This document shows, in pieces, positions 33,150-42,478 of a stretch of 64,000 nucleotides of DNA. The stretch's first letter is position 1; every line of letters starts with the position of its first letter. The notes beneath the pieces are model-generated. The model was not told the origin of the DNA, searched no databases, and was given only the letters and a program-made list of their open reading frames with translations. The translations under genes and the position numbers were made by a program. Source of the DNA: Paenibacillus doosanensis (GTDB lineage Bacteria; Bacillota; Bacilli; Paenibacillales; NBRC-103111); NCBI RefSeq assembly GCF_025060755.1, contig NZ_JANYUY010000044.1, positions 1 through 64,000 of the forward strand. The letters run 5' to 3'.

Positions 33150-34235
33150 CTACCGGTAGACGGAACCGCTGGGAGTACTTGACAAGATGGCCGATCCGCT
33201 GCTTTTACTGGTCGTAGGACCGCTCTTCGGCTTCTCCTTGGAAGCGGGAACGGGACTCGTTTCGTCCGAGTTTTGCTCGTCGAACAAGTTGCGGATGTAA
33301 GCCTGCAGTTTATCTTTATTGACGGACAGCACTTCCGCGCCGCCGACGCGCTTTTCGAGCAGCAGCCCGGACGGAGGAATTTGTTCGCTGGCCATGCCTT
33401 CCGTCTTGGCTTCATAGCCGAGCGTACCGAGCTTCAGCATATCGGTCATTGACAAATTCGTTTCGATATAAGGATCGATGCTGTTCAAAACTTTGGGCAG
33501 TCTGATTAACGACGCCGTCGACTGCATTTTATCCACGACCGCTTGTATGAATTTACGCTGCCGTTCCGTTCGGGCGAAATCGCTCAACGCATCGTGGCGG
33601 AACCGGACATATTGCAGCGCCGTATTGCCGTTCAGATGCTGCATCCCTTTTTTTAAATTAATATCGTATTCGTGGCCGTCCTCGGAGTCGGAATATTTCA
33701 TATCCTTCTCGACGTCGATATCGATCCCTCCGATGGCATCCACTAAAGCGATAAAGCCTTTAAAATCGGTATATACATAATATTGAATAGGAATGCCGAG
33801 CAGATCGCTGACCGTCTTCATCGCCAGGTTCGGTCCGCCTAACGCCAAAGCCGCATTGATGCGGTCTTCCCCTTGACCCGGAATTTTGACATACGTGTCG
33901 CGAAGAATAGAGAACAGATACGCTTTTTTCGTTATCGGATCGATAGAAGCGACCATTAGCGTGTCCGATCGGGGAATTTCATTTTTTTTCAGTCCGCGGG
34001 AATCCCCTCCCAGAAGCAGGACATTGACGCGCTGTTTGCCTTCCCATTTGGGCGGCGTATAGGTTTCGGATACTTTCGTCGTGTTTTGGGCCGTAACCCC
34101 GCTAAACAGCTTGGTATTCTCGGGTTTGGACTGAATGTTATTGGCGAAATGCAAAAAAGCGTATGTATAATACCCGGTTCCTACCAGCAGCAGGAGCAGC
34201 GCCGCGAACAGCGTCCATTTGATTTTTTTGACCAT
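33150..34235 (-). CDS. LytR-CpsA-Psr (LCP) family cell-wall polymer transferase
   Basis: 361 residues from ATG 34235, behind GAAAGGA. One N-terminal membrane helix (about 5-27) anchors an extracellular LCP domain. Conserved motifs: NVLLLGGDSRG, RSDTLMVASIDP, FSILRDTYVKIPGQGEDRINAALALGG, GGIDIDVEKDM and LQYVRFRHDALSDFARTERQRKFIQAV. These residues bind polyprenyl-pyrophosphate and attach teichoic acids or other glycopolymers to peptidoglycan. The C-terminus is a Ser/Pro-rich low-complexity tail (about 330-361). It is divergent from the ABC transporter. Confidence 0.92.
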   Translation of the reverse strand: MVKKIKWTLFAALLLLLVGTGYYTYAFLHFANNIQSKPENTKLFSGVTAQNTTKVSETYTPPKWEGKQRVNVLLLGGDSRGLKKNEIPRSDTLMVASIDPITKKAYLFSILRDTYVKIPGQGEDRINAALALGGPNLAMKTVSDLLGIPIQYYVYTDFKGFIALVDAIGGIDIDVEKDMKYSDSEDGHEYDINLKKGMQHLNGNTALQYVRFRHDALSDFARTERQRKFIQAVVDKMQSTASLIRLPKVLNSIDPYIETNLSMTDMLKLGTLGYEAKTEGMASEQIPPSGLLLEKRVGGAEVLSVNKDKLQAYIRNLFDEQNSDETSPVPASKEKPKSGPTTSKSSGSAILSSTPSGSVYR

Positions 34236-34543
34236 CTCATCCGATCCTTTCCTTGAAGTTGTCAGTCGCTTTCCCTTTGCAAACGGTTCGTGTATGATAA
34301 CGTGTATAGGTTTTGAAGATGCTGCAGGAACATGCATGGTTGATCTAGGAAAGAGTGGAATCCCCGTCGCAATATGTAAAAGATTGGGGCTGGCAGTCGA
34401 ACTTCATTGGCCGCATAAACCCGAAATGATTCGGGAAGCGCTACTTTCATTATAATTTGATCTGTTTCCTTATAGCAAGTTTCGCCATGTTCTGACAAAC
34501 AAGCATCGCTACAAACATCTAATTGTATAAGCAGGAGGGAATC
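34236..34543. other. Divergent promoter region, LCP gene / ABC exporter
   Basis: About 308 bases without a gene. On the plus strand TATAAT at 34451-34456 is a good -10 for the transporter operon, preceded by a hairpin palindrome CCCGAA-ATGA-TTCGGG (34420-34435) in the -35 area, which could be an operator. The minus-strand promoter of the LCP gene was not resolved. Confidence 0.45.
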
Positions 34544-35605
34544 ATGCAAGCTATCGAAGTGCGCAACCTTCGCAAGGAATTCAGAGTGCAGAAAAACCGC
34601 GAAGGTCTTAAAGGTGCCGTCCAAGACCTGTTTAGACGTGAGTATAACCAAGTGCGGGCGGTTAAAGACATTAGCTTCCAAATTCCCAAAGGGGAAATAT
34701 GCGGTTATATCGGCGAGAACGGAGCGGGCAAATCGACTACGATCAAAATGCTTACCGGTATTTTGGTGCCTACATCCGGCGATATCCGCGTCAACGGCTA
34801 CATTCCGTTTCAGGAGCGCGAGAAGTTCGTCCGCGGCATCGGCGTCGTGTTCGGTCAGCGCAGCCAGCTATGGTGGGATATCGGAGTGATCGAATCGTTC
34901 CAGCTGCTGAAAAAGGTTTACCGCGTACCGGAGGCCGATTTCAAGAAACGGCTGGACGAGCTGGTCGAGCGGCTGCAATTATCGGAGCTATTGGCCCGTC
35001 CGGTCCGGAAGCTCAGCTTGGGACAGCGGATGCGCTGTGAGCTCGCGGCCTCGCTGCTGCACAATCCGCAAATCGTATTCCTCGATGAGCCGACGATAGG
35101 TCTCGATATCGTGGTGAAGACGGAAATCCGCGAATTTCTGAAACAGATGAATCAGCGGTACGAAACGACGATTTTGCTCACCACCCACGACTTGCAGGAT
35201 ATCGAGGCGCTGTGCTCCCGCGTCATTATGCTCGATGACGGCCGCATCATTTATGACGGCGGCTTGGAGGAGCTTAAGGCCAAGTGGGGTAAGGGCAAGG
35301 AAGTGATCCTGCAGTTCGCCGAGGCCGTATCGATCGAGCGGCTGCGCGAGCTGACGCAAGGTCTCGAAGTCCAGTGGTCGCTGGATAACGAGCTGACGGC
35401 CAAGGTTTGGATTCCGCAGCAGCGCGCCAACGTATCGGAGGTGCTGAGCCGCGTAGTGAGCGTCACGTCGATCGAAGACATCAAGATTGTTGAGACGAAC
35501 ACGGACGACATTGTCAGAGAAATTTACCAATCCGGCTCGGCTGAGACGAAGCAGGCGAGAGAAGCGGCTGCGGCGCAGGAAGAGGAAGTGCACCGTCATG
35601 CTTAG
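34544..35605 (+). CDS. ABC transporter ATPase (ABC-2 exporter)
   Basis: 353 residues from ATG 34544, behind AGGAGGGAATC. Walker A GENGAGKSTT, signature LSLGQRMRCELAA, Walker B IVFLDEPTIGLD and an H-loop TTHDLQDIEALC are all present. A C-terminal extension (about 245-353) is typical of the COG4586 subgroup, whose partners are two ABC-2 permeases like those downstream. Substrate unknown; related systems export drugs, lipids or wall components. It ends in an eight-base overlap with the first permease. Confidence 0.9.
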   Translation: MQAIEVRNLRKEFRVQKNREGLKGAVQDLFRREYNQVRAVKDISFQIPKGEICGYIGENGAGKSTTIKMLTGILVPTSGDIRVNGYIPFQEREKFVRGIGVVFGQRSQLWWDIGVIESFQLLKKVYRVPEADFKKRLDELVERLQLSELLARPVRKLSLGQRMRCELAASLLHNPQIVFLDEPTIGLDIVVKTEIREFLKQMNQRYETTILLTTHDLQDIEALCSRVIMLDDGRIIYDGGLEELKAKWGKGKEVILQFAEAVSIERLRELTQGLEVQWSLDNELTAKVWIPQQRANVSEVLSRVVSVTSIEDIKIVETNTDDIVREIYQSGSAETKQAREAAAAQEEEVHRHA

Positions 35606-36392
35606 CGCTTATGTCGACATGATCCGCATCCGGTTTTTGATGATGCTCGCTTACCGGGTCAATTACTACAGCGGCATTATTATTTATGCTCTGAATATCG
35701 GAGCGTATTATTTTCTGTGGAAGGCGATCTACGGCGCGAGCGAAGAGCTGGGCGGCATGACCGTAGGCCAGATGACGACCTATGTCGCCGTCTCCTGGAT
35801 GGCTCGGGCGTTTTACTTCAACAATCTGGACCGCGAAATTGCGAACGAGATCAAGGACGGCAGCGTAGCCGTGCAATTCATAAGGCCTTACAACTATATC
35901 ATTGTCAAAATGATGCAGGGCTTCGGCGAAGGCATCTTCCGCCTCCTGCTGTTTTCTACGCCGGGCATGGTCATCGTATCGTTTTTGTTCCCGGTCAAGC
36001 TGCCTACGGACCCCGGAGTATGGGGCGTTTTCCTGGTCATGCTGCTGTTTAGCTTCCTGATCAATTCTCAGATTAACATCATTACGGGTTTGTTCGCGTT
36101 TTTTCTTGAAAATAATGAAGGCATGATGCGCATGAAGCGGGTTGCCGTCGATCTGTTCTCCGGGCTCGTCATCCCGATGTCGTTTTTCCCCGGCTGGGCC
36201 GAAGGGCTGCTGAAGCTGCTGCCGTTTCAGGCGATTACCTATTTGCCGAGCGCCGTGTTTACGGGCAAAGTAGCGGGCGGGGCGGTATACGAAGTGCTCG
36301 GCGTACAGCTGCTCTGGTTCGCGCTGCTGATCATCCCGTTGTTCTTATTGTGGCGCAGCGCGCGGAAGCGGCTGTTTGTGCAGGGAGGGTAA
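35598..36392 (+). CDS. ABC-2 type permease subunit 1
   Basis: 264 residues from ATG 35598, overlapping the ATPase stop (ATGCTTAG). Six predicted membrane segments. It resembles the COG4587 permease subgroup (SAYVDMIRIRFLMMLAYRVNYYSG, NLDREIANEIKDGSVAVQFIRPYNY, KRVAVDLFSGLVIPMSFFP). It works as a heterodimer with the next gene product. Confidence 0.85.
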   Translation: MLSAYVDMIRIRFLMMLAYRVNYYSGIIIYALNIGAYYFLWKAIYGASEELGGMTVGQMTTYVAVSWMARAFYFNNLDREIANEIKDGSVAVQFIRPYNYIIVKMMQGFGEGIFRLLLFSTPGMVIVSFLFPVKLPTDPGVWGVFLVMLLFSFLINSQINIITGLFAFFLENNEGMMRMKRVAVDLFSGLVIPMSFFPGWAEGLLKLLPFQAITYLPSAVFTGKVAGGAVYEVLGVQLLWFALLIIPLFLLWRSARKRLFVQGG

Positions 36393-36398
36393 AGAACG

Positions 36399-37184
36399 AT
36401 GTTTTATGCCGGGCTGTTTATCGATTATTTGAAAAATTATATGAAAACGAGAATGGAATACCGCTCCGACTTTTGGATCGAAGTGTTATCCGATCTGCTG
36501 TTTAACGGGTTAAACTTATTTTTCATCCTCGTCGTATTTCAGCATACGCAGCAAATCGGATCGTGGAACGAGCAGCAGGTTATGTTCATCTATGGATACT
36601 TTATGGTTCCTTACGGTATTTTTATTACCTTTTTTAATCTGTGGAATTTTAGCGAGAGGTACATCGTCAAAGGGGAAATGGACCGGATTTTAACGCGTCC
36701 GGCGTACAATCTGATTCAGCTGATGTTGGAAAATATCGACCCGTCGTCGCTGTTCAGCGCCTTGACCGGCTTTGTTATTATGGTGTTTTCCTGGTCGCAG
36801 CTCGGGCTGGGGTTAACCTGGTACGATCCGTTCGTGTTCGTGCTGCTGGTGGCCGGCTCCATTATGATTTACGGCGGAGTATATATTTTCTTCACGGCGT
36901 TGTCGTTTTTCTCCGATTCGCCGACCGGAATCCTGCCGCTGCTGTGGAATTTGCAAAACTACGGCCGCTACCCGATGACGATCTACAACAAGCTTATCGG
37001 CGTGCTGCTGACGTGGGTGCTGCCGTTCGGCTTCGTCGGATTTTATCCCGCAGCGTACTTCCTGGACCGGCAAAACTGGGGGACGTTCGCTCTGCTCACC
37101 CCGGTCGTCGGGATCGTATTCCTGACGGTGGCGCTCCTGGTGTGGAACTTTGGGGTTAAACGCTACCGCGGCGCCGGCTCCTAA
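36399..37184 (+). CDS. ABC-2 type permease subunit 2
   Basis: 261 residues, six predicted membrane helices, COG3694-like (MEYRSDFWIEVLSDLLFNGLNLFFI, IVKGEMDRILTRPAYNLIQLML). It starts six bases after the first permease, behind GGAGGG. The last 20 residues (VALLVWNFGVKRYRGAGS) match the 'WxxGxxRYxGAGS' ending common to this subgroup. A 205-base gap without a gene follows before the convergent metG. Confidence 0.87.
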   Translation: MFYAGLFIDYLKNYMKTRMEYRSDFWIEVLSDLLFNGLNLFFILVVFQHTQQIGSWNEQQVMFIYGYFMVPYGIFITFFNLWNFSERYIVKGEMDRILTRPAYNLIQLMLENIDPSSLFSALTGFVIMVFSWSQLGLGLTWYDPFVFVLLVAGSIMIYGGVYIFFTALSFFSDSPTGILPLLWNLQNYGRYPMTIYNKLIGVLLTWVLPFGFVGFYPAAYFLDRQNWGTFALLTPVVGIVFLTVALLVWNFGVKRYRGAGS

Positions 37185-37389
37185 TCTACTTCACATGAAA
37201 GTACGCAAAGGCTGCCGCCTTCTGCTCTTCGTACCGCATCTCCCGTAAAGACGGGGGAACGGGCGGAGGAAGCAGGGGGCGGCTATTTTTCCTATTGGCG
37301 GTAAAAAACTTCCGACTACCGCGATCGCGCGTTTCTGAAAAGAACCCGATAGACGGTTCTCTCACGTTAGCGATTGCCAAACGGAGCGG

Positions 37390-39027
37390 TTAACGGCTCG
37401 CTGCCGCTTTCAGCCTCGCCGTCTCCTCTTCGATCAACCCCGTATCGAGCCGTTCGAATAAAGGCGCGGGCGCATGAAGCGCGCTATGCGGCGGGACTTC
37501 GATATAGCTCCAGCCCGGCTTCTGTGCCAGACCGAGGAACGAGCGAATGGAATCGCAGGCAAACGGAAGAAAAGGGGAGAGCAGGTTCGATAAATTGGCG
37601 ATGATCTGGACGCAGGTAAACAGCGTATCCGCGCCTTCCTCCGGCGCTTCCTTCACCTGCCGCCACGGCTGACGGCCGTCGAAATATTTGTTCCCGCTGC
37701 GGATAAACGCGAAAATTTCCTCCAGCGCTTCCTTGCATCTGCCCGCTTCCAACGCTGCGCCAATATGCGGATACAGCCGCCGAAGGCGCTCGGCTATCTC
37801 CGTATTCATCCGGCCGCCGGGTACTATGCCCTGAAAAGCCTTTACGATAAATTGCAAATTGCGGTTTACAAAGTTGCCGAAGGCGCCCAGCAGTTCTCCA
37901 TTATGGCTGTAAATGAACTCTCTCCACGAAAAATTGGTATCGCGCTGCTCCGGACCGTTAGCAATCAGAAAATAGCGCAACGAATCCGGAGCGTACTTTT
38001 CCAGCATGTAGGGAAGCCACACGGCCCAGTTGCTGCTGGTCGAAAATTTGCGTCCTTCGAGGGTCAAATATTCGCTGGATAAAATCCGATCCGGCAGATG
38101 CAGTTCTCCCGCCCCCATTAGCAGCGCCGGAAGAATAAGCGTATGGAACGGGATATTATCTTTGCCGTGCACAAAGTAGGAGGTCGCCTGTTCCGACCAA
38201 TAGGGCCGCCAGTCCGCTGCGTTATCGGCAGCCCACTTCATGCTTGCGGACAAATACCCGCTGACCGCTTCGATCCATACGTATATTTTTTTCCCTTCCC
38301 AGCCCTCCAGAGGAACATCGACTCCCCAAGACAAATCCCGCGTGGCCGCCCGGTCATGAAGCCCTTCGTTCAAATATCTTTGCGTAAGCTCCTTGGCATT
38401 GTCTCTCCAGCCGGCGGCTTGATCGCGAGCGTACTGCTCCAATGACTGCTGGAAGCGGGACAGCGCCAGAAAATAATGCTCCGTGCCGCGAGTTTCCGGA
38501 TGATCCCCGCACAGCTTGCACTTCGGCTCGAGAAGCTCCGAAGGATCGAGCAGCGAAGAACAAGCGTCGCATTGATCGCCGCGAGCGGTATGGCCGCAGT
38601 GGGGACAGCAGCCTTCGACATAGCGGTCAGGCAGGAAGCGGCGGCATTCTCCGCAGTACATTTGCCGGACGTCCTTCTCGTACAGCCAGCCGGTCTCAAG
38701 CAGCTTGACGAACAGCTCCTGAACGACGCGATGGTGGAACGGATCGTCCGTGCGGGTGTAGAGATCGTACGAGAAGCCGAGCTTCCGAAAGCATTGCACG
38801 AATTCGTCGTGATACCGATCCGCAATCACGCCCGGCTCCACGCCTTCCTGATCCGCCCTAACGGAAATAGGCGTGCCGTGGCAATCGCTACCCGACACAT
38901 ACAGCACGTCCTCGCCCTTCGCCCGGAAATAACGCGCCAGAATGTCTCCGGCAAGAAGCGATGCGACACGCCCCAAGTGAAGCGAGCCGTTCGCATAAGG
39001 CCATGCTCCTCCGATAAAAATTGTCAT
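37390..39027 (-). CDS. metG: Methionyl-tRNA synthetase (T-box controlled, short form)
   Basis: About 545 residues from ATG 39027. Class I synthetase: the HIGH-like motif is HLGR in [15 protein letters not shown]. Four-Cys zinc knuckles lie in [22 protein letters not shown] and CKLCG. The KMSKS motif is represented by KFSTS. No C-terminal EMAP/OB tRNA-binding domain is present, so it is shorter than housekeeping MetRS of Bacillus and probably belongs to the MetG1-like group. A T-box leader immediately upstream ties its expression to uncharged tRNA-Met. Whether a second MetRS exists elsewhere cannot be seen. Confidence 0.92.
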   Translation of the reverse strand: MTIFIGGAWPYANGSLHLGRVASLLAGDILARYFRAKGEDVLYVSGSDCHGTPISVRADQEGVEPGVIADRYHDEFVQCFRKLGFSYDLYTRTDDPFHHRVVQELFVKLLETGWLYEKDVRQMYCGECRRFLPDRYVEGCCPHCGHTARGDQCDACSSLLDPSELLEPKCKLCGDHPETRGTEHYFLALSRFQQSLEQYARDQAAGWRDNAKELTQRYLNEGLHDRAATRDLSWGVDVPLEGWEGKKIYVWIEAVSGYLSASMKWAADNAADWRPYWSEQATSYFVHGKDNIPFHTLILPALLMGAGELHLPDRILSSEYLTLEGRKFSTSSNWAVWLPYMLEKYAPDSLRYFLIANGPEQRDTNFSWREFIYSHNGELLGAFGNFVNRNLQFIVKAFQGIVPGGRMNTEIAERLRRLYPHIGAALEAGRCKEALEEIFAFIRSGNKYFDGRQPWRQVKEAPEEGADTLFTCVQIIANLSNLLSPFLPFACDSIRSFLGLAQKPGWSYIEVPPHSALHAPAPLFERLDTGLIEEETARLKAAASR

Positions 39028-39067
39028 TGTCCTCATCCTTTCATACACCAAATGGGAGTGGGAAAAA

Positions 39068-39360
39068 CAAAAAACTCCCGTCCTTGTAAAAGGACGAGAG
39101 TCTGGCTCACGCGGTACCACCTTGAATTTAACCGCACTTCACAGGGCGGTTCTCTTCGGGTACGGCGCCGAAGCTTCGGCGGTTATACCCTAGCGCGGTA
39201 ACGGGCGCGACCGATGCAGCCTACTTCCGCGGAGGCTTCCGCCGGGTTCGATGCACAGCTCTGGGACCATATTCATCGGACCATTCTTTGCTCCTTCTCA
39301 GCCGCCGGAGCTCTCTGTTCGAAAGAATGCGTTCCAACTACTCTTTCCCATCGTTGCTAT
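39068..39360 (-). promoter_or_regulatory. T-box riboswitch leader of metG
   Basis: On the minus strand the leader starts with AACGATGGGAAAGAGTAG, carries the AGAGAG bulge region, and has the invariant T-box AAGGTGGTACCGCG at 39110-39123. A terminator ACTCTCGTCCTTTTAC/AAGGACGGGAGT with T tract follows (39068-39102). ATG triplets in the expected specifier region (near 39268-39285) agree with a methionine specifier, though the exact loop was not modelled. Confidence 0.93.
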
Positions 39361-39376
39361 TGGATATTAATTACCT

Positions 39377-39405
39377 ATTATAACCAGATAATGGAACGAA
39401 GGCAA
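39377..39405 (-). promoter_or_regulatory. Sigma-A promoter of the metG T-box leader
   Basis: Minus strand TTGCCT (39405-39400), 17 bases, TATAAT (39382-39377). It places the start just before the T-box stem I. Confidence 0.75.
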
Positions 39406-39436
39406 CAGAAATTTGCCCGCCGCAGAGACCTAAAAA

Positions 39437-39458
39437 TTTTAAGCCAATTTTAAGCTAA
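39437..39458 (+). repeat. 11-bp tandem repeat, possible response-regulator box
   Basis: TTTTAAGCCAA TTTTAAGCTAA, two adjoining 11-base copies differing at one base, followed by a weaker third copy CATTTAGTCTG. Direct repeats with 11-base period are typical of OmpR/PhoP-family response-regulator sites. It lies about 125 bases before the secreted repeat protein gene and about 30 bases from the divergent metG promoter. Confidence 0.5.
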
Positions 39459-39581
39459 CATTTAGTCTGCGCTCATGTTCGCGTAAAAATTTATTCATAA
39501 TTGGCGCCTATACTTTGACTTGTAGAAGGGAGCGGCGCTCCCGCAAAGATAGGATTATAAACGGATGAGGTGGAGAGAACC

Positions 39582-40265
39582 ATGAAATCTGTCAAACAAA
39601 AAATGATGGCGGGAACGGTAGCGGCGGCTTTAATGATCGGAGGCCACGGCGGGGTACTGACGCATTCCGCATATGCGGATGATGATGGCGGCGACACGGA
39701 GATTACGGCTGCGGTAAATACATCGATTCCGTTGTCGAAACGGGTTGATCTGGGGCTGGATGAGCTGGTTATCAAAGTGTCGGGAATTCTCGATATGGAC
39801 TACGACGATTTGCAGGATGCGCTGCACAACGGCAAGTCGCTGGCGAACGCGGCTACCGATCATGGCATGCCAAGCGATGCGCTGGCTGCTAAGCTGATCG
39901 GCGATACGCAAAGGATCATTGACGAAGCGCTCGGCGACAACCAGATTACGCAGGACGAGGCGAATACATTGTCTCAAAAAGCGAGGGAGCAGATTGAGCA
40001 GCGGATCAACAAAACCGGCTATCAGGATAAGGCGAAAACGGCCGGGAAAGCAAGCAAGCGCCTGTTCCAATTTCAATATAAACCCCAAGCCGAATCGCTT
40101 GCCAAGCTGCTGGGGATAACTAAAAACGAGCTGAAGAAGGAACTGGAAGGCGGCAAGAGTTTGTCCGATATCGCTGCGGAAAAAGGATGGAACGACGAGC
40201 AGCTGATCTCCAAGCTGCAGGAGGATATGGCTTCTTCGATGCAGGACTTTATTCATCATAAATAA
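39582..40265 (+). CDS. Secreted protein with two tandem helical repeats
   Basis: 227 residues with a clear signal peptide (cleavage near AYA-DDD, about 31). Two related blocks of about 55 residues (about 57-110 and 165-220) share 'L.K..GI....L...L..GKSL...A...G...D.L..KL': first LDMDYDDLQDALHNGKSLANAA, second LGITKNELKKELEGGKSLSDIA. This repeat occurs in secreted proteins of Paenibacillus and other Bacillota without known function. ATG 39582 follows GGTGGAGAG. The upstream tandem repeat suggests two-component control. Confidence 0.75.
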   Translation: MKSVKQKMMAGTVAAALMIGGHGGVLTHSAYADDDGGDTEITAAVNTSIPLSKRVDLGLDELVIKVSGILDMDYDDLQDALHNGKSLANAATDHGMPSDALAAKLIGDTQRIIDEALGDNQITQDEANTLSQKAREQIEQRINKTGYQDKAKTAGKASKRLFQFQYKPQAESLAKLLGITKNELKKELEGGKSLSDIAAEKGWNDEQLISKLQEDMASSMQDFIHHK

Positions 40266-40353
40266 TCGTACGAAGCACAGCACAGCCGCCCTTGAATAAG
40301 GGGTGGCTATGCTGCGCTTCGAAGCGGAAAACTATATTGGAGGAGGAAGAACG

Positions 40354-41664
40354 ATGACTAAAAGAAAAAAGAAAAAATCAGTTCAAGCTTCCGCGCTTAA
40401 AATTCAAGCCGTTGGGGGAGAAAGCCTGCTGCGCAGCGGTCCTCTGATGATGAAAACTCTTCAAGCGGTGACGCCCGGCAGTACAACTGCGCAGACGGCG
40501 GTGATGACGGAGGAACGGGCGGCCGGAACGGTTCTGGAATATTCCGACTCCCGAATGGTCCGGTCATTGTCTCGGATTAATCCCCCCGATTATTGGCCTA
40601 CGGAAGGCTGGCGAACCGCTTCTCCCGAAGAACGCGGTATGGATTCCGCAGTCATTGCGGACATGGTCGATCAGCTCAAGCATCATAACGTCCACAGCTT
40701 CGTGCTGATCCGCGACGGGTATCTGGTCGCCGAAGGCTACAATAAGGATTGGGATGCGGGGAAGCTGCATCCGATGTTTTCCGTCACCAAGAGCTTTACT
40801 TCGGCTCTCGTCGGTATGGCGCTGGAGCAGAAGGTCATTCGGGATTTGAATCAACCGATGAAAGACTTCATCCCGGAGATCGCCGGCGATTCCCGCAAAG
40901 CGAGGATCAAGGTCAGCGAACTGCTGTCGATGATTTCGGGGATCGACTGGGACAATACCGGCGAGCGCTCCTCTCTGGAAATGACGGAAGCCCCGAACTG
41001 GGGGGAATATATATGGAGTCGTCCTATGGCTCACGAGCCGGGCACCGCGTTCAAATACAGCAACGGCGACGCGCATTTGCTATCGATATTGACGCAGCGG
41101 GCTTTCGGCTTTCCGCTCAGCGCTTTCGCCAAAATCAATTTATTCGATCCGCTCGGCATCACAAGCGTGATTTGGAACCAGGACCCGCAAGGGCACTTAA
41201 TCGGCTCTTGGGGATTGAAGCTGACGCCTCGCGATATGGCCAAGCTCGGATTTTTGTATTTGCACAAAGGCCGCTGGGAAAATTATCAGCTTCTCCGGCC
41301 GGAGTGGGTCGAGGAGTCGGTTCAGCTGCAGGGGACGCAGCTGTACGACGACGGTACGGAGGGCGGGTTCGGCTATTTGTGGTGGCTGAAGCCGATCGTC
41401 AGCGAGACGAACCGTACGTGGCATCGCCAAGCGTTTTATGCCGCGGGATCGGGGGGACAGCGGATTTTTGTCGTGCCGGATCTGAACCTGGTGATGGCTA
41501 TGACCGCAAACAATGAGCATGACGATATTATGCCGGAGCGGATGATGGTGAAAGCGGCGCTTGCGGTCAAAGCGGACCGTCCGCTGTCTGTCAATGAAAT
41601 AGGCGCAGCAAGATTGCGAGCGTCGCTGCAAGCTTTCAAAGCCGTCTCGGACAAAGCGGAATAG
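40354..41664 (+). CDS. Serine hydrolase (class C beta-lactamase/PBP-like)
   Basis: 436 residues from ATG 40354, behind GGAGGAGGAAG. Motif 1 is Ser143-V-T-Lys146 (PMFSVTKSFTSALVG), motif 2 Y-S-N in FKYSNGDAHLLS, and FYAAGSGGQRIFVVP lies where the third motif is expected. The family cleaves esters, peptides or D-amino-acid substrates. Unusually there is no signal peptide: the N-terminus is KRKKKK-rich followed by about 70 poorly conserved residues, so it may be cytoplasmic. Substrate unknown. Monocistronic or joined with the following bcp, 74 bases away. Confidence 0.85.
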   Translation: MTKRKKKKSVQASALKIQAVGGESLLRSGPLMMKTLQAVTPGSTTAQTAVMTEERAAGTVLEYSDSRMVRSLSRINPPDYWPTEGWRTASPEERGMDSAVIADMVDQLKHHNVHSFVLIRDGYLVAEGYNKDWDAGKLHPMFSVTKSFTSALVGMALEQKVIRDLNQPMKDFIPEIAGDSRKARIKVSELLSMISGIDWDNTGERSSLEMTEAPNWGEYIWSRPMAHEPGTAFKYSNGDAHLLSILTQRAFGFPLSAFAKINLFDPLGITSVIWNQDPQGHLIGSWGLKLTPRDMAKLGFLYLHKGRWENYQLLRPEWVEESVQLQGTQLYDDGTEGGFGYLWWLKPIVSETNRTWHRQAFYAAGSGGQRIFVVPDLNLVMAMTANNEHDDIMPERMMVKAALAVKADRPLSVNEIGAARLRASLQAFKAVSDKAE

Positions 41665-41738
41665 CCGGTTTGTACAATCGCCCATTTAGCGGTATACTCG
41701 TTCGTAACATCTACTGCTAAAGGAGAGGCGTGCGACTT

Positions 41739-42209
41739 ATGACTACCCAAGTTGGCCAACAAGCGCCGGATTTCGAGCTTCCCGCCTCCGGCGGGCATCC
41801 GGTTCACTTATCCGATTTGCGCGGCAAATACGTCATTATTTATTTTTATCCCAAGGACATGACCCCGGCTTGTACGACGGAAGCCTGCGATTTCCGCGAT
41901 CGTGCCGATCTGTTCAAGGCGTCGAACGCCGTGATTGTCGGAATCAGCGTCGATCCTGTCAAGCGGCATGTCAAATTCATTGAGAAGTACGGCTTGCCGT
42001 TCATGCTTCTGGCCGATGAGGACCACCAGGCTGCGGAACGATATGGCGTTTGGCAGCTGAAAACGTTGTACGGCAAACAATATATGGGCGTGGAACGTTC
42101 GACCTTTCTCGTTGACCCGGAAGGAATCCTGCTGAAGGAATGGCGCAAGGTACGGGTCAAAGACCATGCCGAGGACGTTCTGCGGTATTTGCAGGAGCTG
42201 CTTAAGTAG
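41739..42209 (+). CDS. bcp: Thiol peroxidase, Bcp type
   Basis: 156 residues, atypical 2-Cys peroxiredoxin. Peroxidatic Cys45 and resolving Cys50 in FYPKDMTPACTTEACDFRD, the hallmark of Bcp/PrxQ. It reduces hydrogen peroxide and organic peroxides using thioredoxin. Either GTG 41730 or ATG 41739 may be used; the ATG is better spaced from GAGAGG. Confidence 0.93.
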   Translation: MTTQVGQQAPDFELPASGGHPVHLSDLRGKYVIIYFYPKDMTPACTTEACDFRDRADLFKASNAVIVGISVDPVKRHVKFIEKYGLPFMLLADEDHQAAERYGVWQLKTLYGKQYMGVERSTFLVDPEGILLKEWRKVRVKDHAEDVLRYLQELLK

Positions 42210-42344
42210 AGCGGGCGGGTCTAGGAAGTGTGGCGAAAAAGTCCGGTGAAAAAGCAGGTGAGCAAGCGAGGGCAATCTGGAGAAGCGTAGCGTTCGCCTT
42301 TGTCCCCCGATTTCAACCTATTCCCTGGTAGTGACGACGATCCG

Positions 42345-42387
42345 AGAGCAGTTTCGGTCCTTGAGACCGAAACTGCTCTTTTTTTTG
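42345..42387 (+). terminator. Terminator between bcp and the deacetylase gene
   Basis: Perfect stem AGAGCAGTTTCGGTC / GACCGAAACTGCTCT with loop CTTGA and eight Ts. Confidence 0.93.
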
Positions 42388-42478
42388 CCGGAGCGGAGCG
42401 GTTGAAGGCATAGGATCAAGCTTTCTCCCATATAATCTAGTAAGTCGGCAATTAATAGATTATGCGGAGGGATCCTTC

